Made by a program: the position numbers and the translations under genes. Source: an uncultured Prevotellaceae bacterium (lineage in GTDB: Bacteria; Bacteroidota; Bacteroidia; Bacteroidales; Bacteroidaceae). From it: a stretch of DNA of 55,792 nucleotides. A model generated the notes under the pieces. That model was not told where the DNA came from, made no database searches, and saw only the letters and a list, made by a program, of their open reading frames with translations. The stretch is from the NCBI GenBank assembly GCA_900315105.1, contig OMXX01000029.1, forward strand, positions 1-55,792, given 5' to 3'. Below are positions 23,768 through 33,886 of the stretch, piece after piece (position 1 is the first letter of the stretch; every line of letters starts with the position of its first letter).

Positions 23768-25135
23768 ATGGTCAAATACAGATTAAAAATGCTAAGGATT
23801 TTTTCATTGTCTATACTCACGATACTCTGCCTCTACTCTTCTGCAAGACAGAGGGTGATACTCATTACGATAGACGGTTTGCGGAATGACATTCTCACTA
23901 ATGCCAGCCAACCGGCACCTTTCCTGCACGAAATGATGCAGAAATCAATATATGTGCCGAATGTAATCGGAGTGAACCCAACGATGACATATCCGGCACA
24001 CACCACATTGGTAACAGGCTCTGCCCCACTCGACCACGGCATTCATTGTAACCGTCAGTTTCAGTTCAACAGGGCTGAGCCGGCATTATACAACTGGTAT
24101 GCCGATAGCATCCGCACAAAGACATTATGGCAGACTGTAAAAGAGAAAGGCGGCACAACGGCTTCTGTATTCTGGCCGGTCACTACAGGAAGCAAATGGA
24201 TTGACTTCAACCTCCCAGAATACTTTCCTACAACGAAAGTAAACGTTAGCGGTATGGACTATATCCGTCCGGTATGTACTCCTGCGGATATCATGGCGGA
24301 ATTGGAGCGTGAGGCAACAGGACATCTGTCGGACACCACCTTGCGTGCCGGTTCGTTTCAATACGATGCCAAGGTGGCAAGTATGGTGAACTATCTCACA
24401 AACCGCTACAAGCCCGATTTTATGACCGTGCACCTAGTGACAACCGACTACAAACAACACGAAACGGGTATATACTCTTTTGAGACGCAACAATCAGTAG
24501 CGGCAGCCGACCATGCAATAGGTCTCATACTTGAGAATCTTGAATATACGCATCAGAAGGACAGCGTGACAATAATCGTAACTGGCGATCACGGCTTTAC
24601 GCAGGGACGGTATCGTCTGCATCCCAATGCCCTGCTCGTCAGCAATGGTCTGCTAAGCGAACAGCCAGGTGGCGATTGGCAAGCATGTTTCAATTCTCTT
24701 GGAGCCGCTGCATATATGTACGTTAATCCCCAACTCTCATCTAAGCAGAAGACACGCTGCATAGAGAAGGTAAGGAAGATATTTTCCGAACAGCCAGACT
24801 CCACAAGGTCATTATATAACATACTATCAAACGAGGAGATTCTCAACATAAAAGGCGATCCTACAGCCGCCCTCTGTCTAGCTCCTGTCTCTGGCGTAGG
24901 ATGCAGCAACGAACGCAAGGGCAGCTTCATAACAAACTTCAAGGGCGGCTTTCACGGATATGTGTATCTGCCTGGTACAAAGGCGTATGACCCTACTTCG
25001 CTCATCATTCACGGGAACATCGACAGAAACATTGTCAAACGTTTCCTCTCTGCACCAGATACCATTCAGCAGACATCAATCGCTCCGCTGATTCTAAGCA
25101 TTTTGGAAATGAACAATAATGAACAATCAAAGTAA
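23768..25135 (+). CDS. Exported alkaline-phosphatase-superfamily phosphodiesterase
   Basis: 455 residues from ATG 23768; ATG 23789 is an alternative, and earlier Mets at 23687 and 23705 lie in or next to the promoter box. A signal peptide (MLRIFSLSILTILCLYSSA) precedes ILITIDGLRND (first metal Asp). PTMTYPAHTTLVTG holds the Thr nucleophile region of nucleotide pyrophosphatase/phosphodiesterases. TTDYKQHETG, TGDHGF and a late FHGY supply the other metal ligands. It probably hydrolyses nucleotides or phosphodiesters in the periplasm. It heads a tight run of same-strand genes to 28658. Confidence 0.85.
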   Translation: MVKYRLKMLRIFSLSILTILCLYSSARQRVILITIDGLRNDILTNASQPAPFLHEMMQKSIYVPNVIGVNPTMTYPAHTTLVTGSAPLDHGIHCNRQFQFNRAEPALYNWYADSIRTKTLWQTVKEKGGTTASVFWPVTTGSKWIDFNLPEYFPTTKVNVSGMDYIRPVCTPADIMAELEREATGHLSDTTLRAGSFQYDAKVASMVNYLTNRYKPDFMTVHLVTTDYKQHETGIYSFETQQSVAAADHAIGLILENLEYTHQKDSVTIIVTGDHGFTQGRYRLHPNALLVSNGLLSEQPGGDWQACFNSLGAAAYMYVNPQLSSKQKTRCIEKVRKIFSEQPDSTRSLYNILSNEEILNIKGDPTAALCLAPVSGVGCSNERKGSFITNFKGGFHGYVYLPGTKAYDPTSLIIHGNIDRNIVKRFLSAPDTIQQTSIAPLILSILEMNNNEQSK

Positions 25136-25157
25136 TAACTAATAAAAAATTACATCT

Positions 25158-25952
25158 ATGAAGAAAATCCTTACAATCGTATTGGCATCGTTTGCAATGA
25201 TGTCATGCGCACAGAAAGCAAACAACGCTTCTACATCAAATGAACCAGCCGTTATCAAATGGATAGAAGACAAGCCGGGACCAAGTTTCCAGCAGCATAG
25301 AACATTCCCAACCGTGCCTGACGATCTTTGGAATGAACTCGGATTCAAGGACGGTGTTCCTTCAAGTATGAGTTGTTGCCTGCTCAAGGCTGAAGGCGAG
25401 ACGATATTAATTGATACTGGTCTTGGAGCAGAATTCAGTCAGCTCATCGCTAAACTCGCAGAGGATAACATCAAGCCCGAGGACCTAAAGCTTATTTATA
25501 TCACCCACATGCATGGCGACCACATTGGCGGATTGCTAAAGAATGGTAAGGTGGTATTCCCTAATGCAGAGGTGTATATCAACAGAGTAGAGGCTGAAGC
25601 ATGGAAAACTATGCCTGGTGACAGAAGCGCACAGGCAAAGAAGGTTCTAGAGGCTTACAAGGACCACCTGCATCTGTTTGAGGCTGGTGACGTATTGCCA
25701 GGCGACGTGAAGTCTATTGCTGCTTACGGTCATACTCCAGGTCACACCGTATTCCAGAAGAATGACATCCTTGTAATAGGCGACCTTATGCACGGAGCAG
25801 CCCTACAGCTAAAGCATCCTGAATACAACGCTTCTTTCGACATGGATCAAGAAGCTGCTGCAGAGGCTCGTGCCAGAGTGATAAAGTATGCCCGTGAGAA
25901 TAAGCTCACAATGTACGGAATGCACCTCCCAAGTCCGGGATATGTAAAATAA
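25158..25952 (+). CDS. Metallo-beta-lactamase-fold hydrolase, probable lipoprotein
   Basis: 264 residues. MKKILTIVLASFAMMSC is a lipoprotein signal with an MMSC lipobox. The metal motif THMHGDHIGG is at about 115-124, with YGHTPGHT (about 193-200) and GDLMHG (about 211-216) as later ligands. The form resembles AHL-lactonase-like or PNGM-type members. Substrate unknown. It starts 22 bp after the phosphodiesterase gene, so an operon is likely. Confidence 0.88.
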   Translation: MKKILTIVLASFAMMSCAQKANNASTSNEPAVIKWIEDKPGPSFQQHRTFPTVPDDLWNELGFKDGVPSSMSCCLLKAEGETILIDTGLGAEFSQLIAKLAEDNIKPEDLKLIYITHMHGDHIGGLLKNGKVVFPNAEVYINRVEAEAWKTMPGDRSAQAKKVLEAYKDHLHLFEAGDVLPGDVKSIAAYGHTPGHTVFQKNDILVIGDLMHGAALQLKHPEYNASFDMDQEAAAEARARVIKYARENKLTMYGMHLPSPGYVK

Positions 25953-25988
25953 GAAAACCTACAACTTGAGTTATACGAAAGTTGAATA

Positions 25989-26795
25989 ATGACAATAACA
26001 TCTGTCGTTGAGAATACTAGTGCCGTAGGTCTGCCTGTGGAACATGGTTTGAGCCTGTATATACAACTAGAGAACGGGCGAAACATTCTGTTTGACATGG
26101 GACAAAGACGGTTGTTTGCAGAAAATGCTGTACAACTCGGACTCAGCATTGCCGATATTGACACAGCTATAGTATCGCATGGGCATTATGATCATGGCGG
26201 TGGACTTCGTGCCTTCTTGGAAATCAACGATAAGGCAAAGGTGTATATCCACAAGGATGCATTTCAACCGCATTATTCGCTAAAGGATTACGGATTGAAA
26301 TACATAGGTCTGGATACTGATTTGCAAGATAATCCACGTCTTGTGATGTGTGATTCCTTGACACGGCTTGATGATCAGATGACAATATTTGCCGATGTTA
26401 TCGGTGATTGTTGTTGTCCGCAAGGCAATAGTCTTTTGTTCGGACCTTCTGAAACACAGAACGACTCCTTTGCGCATGAGCAGAATCTTATCATTGAGGA
26501 AAAAGGCAATACCATACTCTTTGCCGGATGTGCGCACAAGGGTATCATAAACATCATGCGCAAGGCAGAGAAGGTAATTGGTAGGCCTCCTACCCATGTA
26601 TTAGCAGGAATGCATCTTGCAAAGACTCCAATAGAGGACGCCTTTATATCAACTCTTGCACATGAACTTATGAGGTATGAGAATTGCAAATTCTACACCA
26701 TGCATTGCACAGGTACAGAACAGTATCAGAAACTCAAGGCTATAATGCATGATCAGATAGAATACCTCTCATGCGGAGAGATTGCGGAGATATGA
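25989..26795 (+). CDS. Metallo-beta-lactamase-fold protein, dihydropterin-synthase-like group
   Basis: 268 residues, cytosolic. VSHGHYDHGGG (about 58-68) is the HxHxDH metal motif. FAGCAHKGIINIM (about 178-190) is typical of the group related to the archaeal methanopterin-pathway enzyme, whose members in gut bacteria have unknown substrates. ENTSAVGLPVEHGLSLYI is the usual opening. The two adjacent MBL proteins are not close paralogues: this one lacks a signal peptide. 36 bp after the preceding gene. Confidence 0.87.
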   Translation: MTITSVVENTSAVGLPVEHGLSLYIQLENGRNILFDMGQRRLFAENAVQLGLSIADIDTAIVSHGHYDHGGGLRAFLEINDKAKVYIHKDAFQPHYSLKDYGLKYIGLDTDLQDNPRLVMCDSLTRLDDQMTIFADVIGDCCCPQGNSLLFGPSETQNDSFAHEQNLIIEEKGNTILFAGCAHKGIINIMRKAEKVIGRPPTHVLAGMHLAKTPIEDAFISTLAHELMRYENCKFYTMHCTGTEQYQKLKAIMHDQIEYLSCGEIAEI

Positions 26796-26878
26796 AGTCT
26801 ATTTTGGCATATTAATTGCTAAGCATTGATTAAATGCCTTTTATTTCAGGCGTGTTAATTATTAATTATCAATTAAAA

Positions 26879-27292
26879 ATGATTCAACAGACAGAATTCA
26901 AACTTTCAGCAAAACGCAGAGGATGCCACCTCGTAACGCGAGAGATACTCGACAACCTTCCTAGACCACTCCCAAAGGTTGGCTTGTTAAACCTTTTCGT
27001 ACAGCATACTTCATGCGCTTTGTCTATCAACGAGAACGCAGATCCGGACGTGAGATATGACATGGAGAAGATAATGAACCATATCGTGAAGGAAAACGAG
27101 CCTTACTATGATCATGTACTTGAAGGTTCTGACGATATGCCTGCTCATGCTAAGAGTTCGCTCTTCGGTGTAAGCATAACCATACCGATTACCGATGGTC
27201 ACCTAAACCTCGGTACTTGGCAAGGCATATACCTATGCGAGTTCCGCGACTACGGAGGTCCACGCAGCATAGTAGCAACTATATACGAATAA
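26879..27292 (+). CDS. YjbQ/UPF0047 family protein
   Basis: 137 residues from ATG 26879; an ATG 45 bp upstream would add an atypical hydrophobic leader and is rejected. Conserved blocks: FVQHTSCALSINENADPDVR, HVLEGSDDMPAHAKSS and LGTWQGIYLCEFRD. The family has weak thiamine-phosphate synthase activity and an uncertain physiological role. Length is normal. Lies in the same-strand run between the second MBL gene and the DnaJ-domain gene. Confidence 0.88.
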   Translation: MIQQTEFKLSAKRRGCHLVTREILDNLPRPLPKVGLLNLFVQHTSCALSINENADPDVRYDMEKIMNHIVKENEPYYDHVLEGSDDMPAHAKSSLFGVSITIPITDGHLNLGTWQGIYLCEFRDYGGPRSIVATIYE

Positions 27293-27320
27293 ATAGTAAA
27301 TCGTCAAATAGTATATAACA

Positions 27321-28130
27321 TTGGGATACACGAAATGGATAGGAGCATTCCTCGGATATGTCAGCGGAGGAACGCTCGGTGCAATAGCAGGATTCATCCT
27401 TGGCACCGTCTTTGAAAGCTTTACCAAGAGTTCAGACACATCGTCTGATAGCAACGCATATAATGCCTATGGTAATACTACGGCAGAGGACATTCTAAAC
27501 CGCACCCGACAGTCACAACAAGGCGATAGAAACGGATTCCTCTTCTCGCTTATGGTGCTATCTGCCCATATCATACAGGCAGACGGCAAGATAATGCACT
27601 CTGAAATGGAACACGTACGCAACTTCCTCCGTGCTAACTTCGGTGAAACGGCTGTGGAGCAAGGAAATAATATTCTTCTCCGACTCTTCGACTACCGAAA
27701 ACAGCACGGTGAGCAGTCGTGGAAGCAACAGATTGGTGAGGCTTGCCGACAGATGCGTATGGCTATGCCGGAGGAACACCGTCTTCAGCTTATTGCTTTC
27801 CTTGCTGATATAGCAAAGGCTGATGGTGTTACGGCGGAAAGCGAGATAAGGGAATTGCGCAACGTGGCATATAACCTCGGTCTCAATCCACAGGTAATCG
27901 ACCAAATGCTCAGTCTTGGCGGTCAGAGTCTTGATGATGCATACAAGGTTCTCGGACTTACCAAGGATGCTACAGACGATGAGGTACGCAAGGCATATCG
28001 TAAGCTCGCCCTTCAGTACCATCCAGACCGTGTAGCAACACTTGGAGATGATGTGAAGGAAGCTGCAAAGAAGAAGTTCCAGGAACTCAATGATGCCAAG
28101 GACAGAATATACAAGGCAAGGAATCTGTAA
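27321..28130 (+). CDS. TerB-like plus DnaJ-domain protein (DjlA-like)
   Basis: 269 residues. The N-terminus is a membrane hairpin ([23 protein letters not shown]). The middle (about 70-185) is TerB-like, with [15 protein letters not shown] and [17 protein letters not shown]-terminal J domain (about 207-265) contains [12 protein letters not shown] with the HPD motif. This is the DjlA layout of a membrane-anchored DnaK co-chaperone. The only in-frame start is TTG at 27321; the nearby ATG is in another frame. Same strand, 28 bp after the YjbQ gene. Confidence 0.87.
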   Translation: MGYTKWIGAFLGYVSGGTLGAIAGFILGTVFESFTKSSDTSSDSNAYNAYGNTTAEDILNRTRQSQQGDRNGFLFSLMVLSAHIIQADGKIMHSEMEHVRNFLRANFGETAVEQGNNILLRLFDYRKQHGEQSWKQQIGEACRQMRMAMPEEHRLQLIAFLADIAKADGVTAESEIRELRNVAYNLGLNPQVIDQMLSLGGQSLDDAYKVLGLTKDATDDEVRKAYRKLALQYHPDRVATLGDDVKEAAKKKFQELNDAKDRIYKARNL

Positions 28131-28148
28131 TTATCAATACAATAGAAT

Positions 28149-28658
28149 ATGACAAAACAAGACATCATGGTTCTCGCAAAAGAGAACGCTTTTGACCTGA
28201 TAGGCAAGGAGTGGATGCTCGTAACAGCTGGTACTCCCGACAAATACAACACAATGACAGCCTCATGGGGTGGTATAGGATGGCTCTGGAACAAACCTGT
28301 AGCCTTCATATTCGTACGCCCGGAGCGTTTTACTCACGATTTCATCGAGGCAAACGACCGTCTGACACTCTCCTTCTATGGCGATGAATATCGCAAGGCT
28401 CTCCAGATATGCGGAAGTAAGTCTGGCAGGAATATCAACAAGACCGAGGCTACAGGACTAACACCAGAGACTTTAGAGAGCGGTGCCATTACCTTTAGTG
28501 AGGCGCGAATGACACTCGACTGTCGCAAACTCTTCAAGTCACCGATGAAAGCTGACTGTTTCATCGATAAATCACTCCTTGAGCGTTGGTATAACGATAA
28601 GCCTGGTGGTGGACTTCATGATATCTATATTGTAGAAATAGAGAATATCTACGCATAG
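28149..28658 (+). CDS. Flavin reductase-family protein
   Basis: 169 residues. WMLVTAGTPDKYNTMTASWGGIGWLWNKPV is the FMN-binding split-barrel opening, and FIFVRPERFTHDFIE followed by FYG is typical of the flavoredoxin/flavin reductase group. It probably binds FMN non-covalently. Last gene of the run from 23768, 18 bp after the DnaJ-domain gene, followed by a strong two-way terminator. Confidence 0.88.
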   Translation: MTKQDIMVLAKENAFDLIGKEWMLVTAGTPDKYNTMTASWGGIGWLWNKPVAFIFVRPERFTHDFIEANDRLTLSFYGDEYRKALQICGSKSGRNINKTEATGLTPETLESGAITFSEARMTLDCRKLFKSPMKADCFIDKSLLERWYNDKPGGGLHDIYIVEIENIYA

Positions 28659-28704
28659 TTATCAACTTTCAGGTCTCCCTTTTAGCCTGATTTGAGGGAT
28701 ATAA

Positions 28705-29014
28705 CACAAAAATGCTCCAACTATCATCACGACAGAAGGAGCATTTTTTGCGTTTAACTCATTCAACCTTCACGAGAAGGAGCCTTCGGCTTTTTCATGT
28801 TATCCAAATGAGTTAAGCATCAATCTTTTACCTAATAACTAAACCTAAAAACTATTATTCTACTAACCTAAACAATTTTATTCCAAAAGCGTCTTTCGGA
28901 ATGCGTTCCAGAAGTTTTTACCTCTTTTTTCCTTTTGACACTGCAACGTTCAAAGCACCTCGCACGAAGGAAATAGTCAACGTCAGCTGAAAGCTGGTGG
29001 ACATCTCTGATTTC
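28705..29014 (-). ncRNA. Putative about 310-nt RNA beginning with the shared leader (copy 3)
   Basis: From a minus-strand TAATTTTG box, the RNA begins CACTCGGAAATCAGAG. It folds GGAAAT/ATTTCC and CAGCTTTCAGCTG stems, then has CGTGCGAGG and AACGTT as in the other leaders. Instead of a large gene it runs to an intrinsic terminator at 28708-28749. The 3' half has a perfect 10-bp inverted repeat (TTAACTCATT/AATGAGTTAA) around a 11-codon ATGAAAAAGCCG mini-ORF (28763-28798). It could be a stand-alone RNA, a leader whose gene has been lost, or an attenuated peptide gene. Confidence 0.5.
28708..28749. terminator. Two-way intrinsic terminator
   Basis: AAATGCTCC (28710-28718) pairs with GGAGCATTT (28738-28746), with T runs on both strands. 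It ends the plus-strand flavin reductase run and the minus-strand RNA starting near 29014. Confidence 0.85.
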
Positions 29015-29020
29015 CGAGTG

Positions 29021-29028
29021 CAAAATTA
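29021..29028 (-). promoter_or_regulatory. Bacteroidetes -7 box (TAATTTTG)
   Basis: Minus-strand TAATTTTG followed by CACTC, with TTTG about 18 bp upstream (29047-29050). Confidence 0.65.
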
Positions 29029-29270
29029 ATACAATTTATTTGTGTACGCAAACAATTTTCATAAAAAGTGTCATTTTTGAGCTTTTACATGACTTGCATC
29101 AATTTTATGTGTGCGCACACAAATCACATTCGCAGAAAAACACGTCCTTTATATCTCTGCGATTTCATCGTGAGATTACCCCAAAAAGTCTAATAGAAAT
29201 AATAAAAAGAATAGTGAGGAAGGTTAGCCGAGCTAATCCTTCCCCACCCTTTATAATAATATAATCTACC

Positions 29271-31214
29271 TTAGATATCCAACGCAGCGTGATAAGCCTC
29301 GTAGATAGCCTTTGTGATATTCGCAGGACGAACACAGTCACCGACCTCACGAACGAATGGAGCACATCCACGTAGGGCTTCAACATCAGCACGGTTGGCA
29401 CGCTGTCCAAGGGCACAGATAACGGTCTTGCCTGGAACAAGGACTTCATTACCTTCCTTGTCCTTACAAACAACACCTTCAGAGGTTATCTTCTGGCCGA
29501 CATACTCAGTATGAGCAGTAGAAAACTCACCGACCTTACGCATAAGGATAGGACGTTGACGGATATTGCAGTCAGCTGCAAGGGTGTCACGCATCTCAAC
29601 AAGTTCTACCCTCTTGCCTTCCATACCAAGATGAATAGCACATTCACATCCTGCAAGTCCACCTCCAAGTACAACTACACTATCGCCAACCTTATCCTTT
29701 TCACGATAGTAATTGTTCACGATGATGACATTATCAGAATCAATGCCTGGAATTGGCGGAACGATAGGTGTAGAGCCAACAGCAAGGATAAGGGCATCAA
29801 CACCTTCCTTCTCAACATATTCTGGCGTAACGGTTGTGTTGAGACGAATCTCCACGCCCTCGTCCTTTGCTTGACGCTCAAGTACCACGCCAAGCTCATA
29901 CATCTCGTGCTTGAATGGGATTGCCTCCTCTGACTTCAGAATACCGCCTACCCTGTCGGTTTTCTCACAGAGAACAACCTTATGACCACGCTGTGCAGCA
30001 GTAACGGCAGCCTTGAGTCCAGCAACACCGCCACCAACTACCATCACCTTCTTGCTCTTACGTGCAGGCACAACCTCCATACCTTCGATTTCACGTCCAA
30101 TCAATGGATTAACTGCACAACGGCGTGTGAACGTGACAGGACGCTCTGCCATACAGGTATAGCAACGCAGACACTTCACAATGCGGTCTTCCTGGCCTGA
30201 CATCACTTTTTGTGGGTGGAATGGGTCTGCAAGCAACTGACGTCCCATATAGACAACATCCGCCTTGCCCTCGGCAATGATACGCTCCATCTGCTCAGGA
30301 TCGCTAAGAGCACCGATAGTAGCAACTGGCTTCTTGACGTGCTTCTTTATCTCGGCAGCAAGCCATACGTTCACTCCATGCTCATCGAACATAGGAGGTG
30401 TAGTGTTGAAGAATCCGAACTGATAAGAACCTGCAGAAACATGGATAAGGTCAACAAGGTCTTCAACAGCTTGCGCAATCTTGATTCCGTCCTCAATGCC
30501 ATAGCCGCCATCGAAGAGCTCACTACCGCTGAGACGAACCTCAACAGGGAAATCCGGTCCTACGGCATTACGTACAGAAGCGAGTACCTCACGAACTATG
30601 CGGATTCGATTCTCCAAAGAGCCTCCGTACTCATCTGTACGATGATTGAGATATGGAGAAAGGAACTGATGCAAGAGCCATCCATGACCTGCGTGAACCA
30701 TTATCATTTCATAGCCTGCACGCTTACAAAGAGCTGCCTTCTCGCCATATGTCTTCACGATGTCGGCAATCTGTTCCTTTGAGAGAGCTTTCACCGGACG
30801 ACCGTCAGGACGTGTTCCGTCGCTCGGTCCCCATTGGTTAAGACTTGCTTTCTTGTTCTTGTCTGACATATAAGTACCAGCATACTGACCTGAGTGTGAA
30901 AGTTCTATACTTGGCACAGCACCATGACGACGAATTGCATCAGCAACGAATGTATGTGCAGCAAGACAACCGACTGTTTCAAGGTCGAGATGGAGCATGT
31001 GACTGCCGTCTGTGTCAGGATGAACAACAAGCTCACTTACGGTAACGGCAGCAGCACCGCCCTTGGCACGAAGCTCATAAAAGCCTTGAGTACGAGGCCC
31101 CGGACAGCAATCAGCGGTTATGTCCGTTGCCCCCATAGGTGCGGAAAAGATACGATTACGGAAAGTCACCTTACCTAAGGTAATAGGACTTGTAAGATTT
31201 GGGTATTTGTTCAT
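29271..31214 (-). CDS. Old Yellow Enzyme-type NADH:flavin oxidoreductase with Fe-S and FAD domains
   Basis: 647 residues from ATG 31214; an upstream Met at 31250 sits at the predicted transcript start. Three parts: an FMN barrel (about 1-330, APMGATDITAD opening, HAGHGWLLHQFLSPYLNHRTD), a 4Fe-4S cluster site CxxCYTC with a fourth Cys about 12 residues on (about 330-350), and an FAD/NAD(P) module (GGGVAGLKAAVTAAQRGHKV, GGGLAGCECA). This matches 2,4-dienoyl-CoA reductase, BaiCD and enoate reductase relatives that reduce C=C bonds in anaerobes. Substrate unknown. Stand-alone gene with a good promoter. Confidence 0.9.
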   Translation of the reverse strand: MNKYPNLTSPITLGKVTFRNRIFSAPMGATDITADCCPGPRTQGFYELRAKGGAAAVTVSELVVHPDTDGSHMLHLDLETVGCLAAHTFVADAIRRHGAVPSIELSHSGQYAGTYMSDKNKKASLNQWGPSDGTRPDGRPVKALSKEQIADIVKTYGEKAALCKRAGYEMIMVHAGHGWLLHQFLSPYLNHRTDEYGGSLENRIRIVREVLASVRNAVGPDFPVEVRLSGSELFDGGYGIEDGIKIAQAVEDLVDLIHVSAGSYQFGFFNTTPPMFDEHGVNVWLAAEIKKHVKKPVATIGALSDPEQMERIIAEGKADVVYMGRQLLADPFHPQKVMSGQEDRIVKCLRCYTCMAERPVTFTRRCAVNPLIGREIEGMEVVPARKSKKVMVVGGGVAGLKAAVTAAQRGHKVVLCEKTDRVGGILKSEEAIPFKHEMYELGVVLERQAKDEGVEIRLNTTVTPEYVEKEGVDALILAVGSTPIVPPIPGIDSDNVIIVNNYYREKDKVGDSVVVLGGGLAGCECAIHLGMEGKRVELVEMRDTLAADCNIRQRPILMRKVGEFSTAHTEYVGQKITSEGVVCKDKEGNEVLVPGKTVICALGQRANRADVEALRGCAPFVREVGDCVRPANITKAIYEAYHAALDI

Positions 31215-31258
31215 GTTCTTTATAATGTTTTTGTTTATTAGGCAATACAAATTTGACG

Positions 31259-31266
31259 CAAAATTA
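31259..31266 (-). promoter_or_regulatory. Bacteroidetes -7 box (TAATTTTG)
   Basis: Minus-strand TAATTTTG followed by CGTC, 45 bp before ATG 31214. It supports that start over the Met at 31250. Confidence 0.65.
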
Positions 31267-31330
31267 CAAACTTTATTTCATTCATGCAAATAATTGATAT
31301 ATTTTTTTTGCATATCTGATAAAAAACAAA

Positions 31331-31357
31331 GATGTTCAACCGTTTTGGTTGAACATC
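31331..31357 (-). terminator. Intrinsic terminator of the esterase pair
   Basis: A perfect 11-bp stem GATGTTCAACC/GGTTGAACATC with a 5-nt loop. U-rich sequence follows on the minus strand; T residues follow on the plus strand too. Confidence 0.8.
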
Positions 31358-31412
31358 CCTTTTTAATAAAGAACACGAAATAATAAAGAACACTTTATAC
31401 ATTAACACGTTA

Positions 31413-32276
31413 TCACTTTATCGTCTCCAGCCAGCTATAAAGATCCTGCATCATCTCATGATGATACTTGAAGTATGCGCCGCATCCAAAGCCGTGACCG
31501 CCACTTGGATATACGTGCATAGAAGCCTTTACGCCAGCTTTTCGCAGAGCCATGTAGTATTCTGCAGAATTGAGAGGAGACACAAGAAAATCGTCATCGG
31601 CAAGCATTATGATAGCTGGAGGAGTATCCTTGGTAACCTGAAGCTGATTACTGTATTTTTTCTCAAGCTCAGGAGATGCATTCTCACCTATAAGACAGTT
31701 GTGAGAGTCCATGTGTGTGATTGACTTATCCATTGAGATAACAGGATAGAAGAGAATCTGAAAGTTAGGACGTGTCTCTGGTGGGTTGTGCGTTGCAATA
31801 GTAGAAGCGATATGACCACCCGCAGAAGAACCGAGTATTCCCACCTTGTTAGGGTCGATCTTCCACTCAGCAGCATGCTCACGGATAAGACGCATAGCCT
31901 CGGTAGCATCGCTCAGAGGCACTTCCGTAACGCCATTAGGCATTCTGTAGCGCAGCACAATAGTAACAATGCCTCTGCTCATAAGATGTGTTGCCCAATC
32001 ATAACCTTCCTGACCGAGAGAGAGGACGCGATAACCTCCACCTGGGATTACGAGTACAGCCTTTCTGTTTGTTTCGTTGCCAAAAGGCAGATACACCCTT
32101 ATTGATGGCTTGAAGTTGCGGGTCTCGTCATTGTAAGGCTGAGTCTTGTCAATACCGTTACTGTTAGGCAGTCCATTAGGCCAAAGGTCGATGTCGATTG
32201 GCTTTCCCATTCCCATCTGCGCCATAGCACCCATGGCTGACAGCATCATAAACAATGATAATAAATACTTCTTCAT
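31413..32276 (-). CDS. Exported alpha/beta hydrolase (acetyl esterase-like)
   Basis: 287 residues with a signal peptide (MKKYLLSLFMMLSAMGAMAQ). IPGGGYR (about 77-83) forms the oxyanion hole, GSSAGGH holds nucleophile Ser151, ADDDFLVS supplies the acid and GGHGFGCG the histidine. It belongs to the BD-FAE/Axe-like esterases that often remove acetyl or feruloyl groups from plant polysaccharides in this phylum. It starts 8 bp after the stop of the CBM48 esterase gene, so both are one operon. Confidence 0.87.
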   Translation of the reverse strand: MKKYLLSLFMMLSAMGAMAQMGMGKPIDIDLWPNGLPNSNGIDKTQPYNDETRNFKPSIRVYLPFGNETNRKAVLVIPGGGYRVLSLGQEGYDWATHLMSRGIVTIVLRYRMPNGVTEVPLSDATEAMRLIREHAAEWKIDPNKVGILGSSAGGHIASTIATHNPPETRPNFQILFYPVISMDKSITHMDSHNCLIGENASPELEKKYSNQLQVTKDTPPAIIMLADDDFLVSPLNSAEYYMALRKAGVKASMHVYPSGGHGFGCGAYFKYHHEMMQDLYSWLETIK

Positions 32277-32284
32277 TTCTATTA

Positions 32285-33886
<1,602 letters not shown>

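Noticed and set aside
26834..26878. Upstream ATG for the YjbQ-family gene
   Set aside because: It would add a hydrophobic 15-residue extension that the family lacks.
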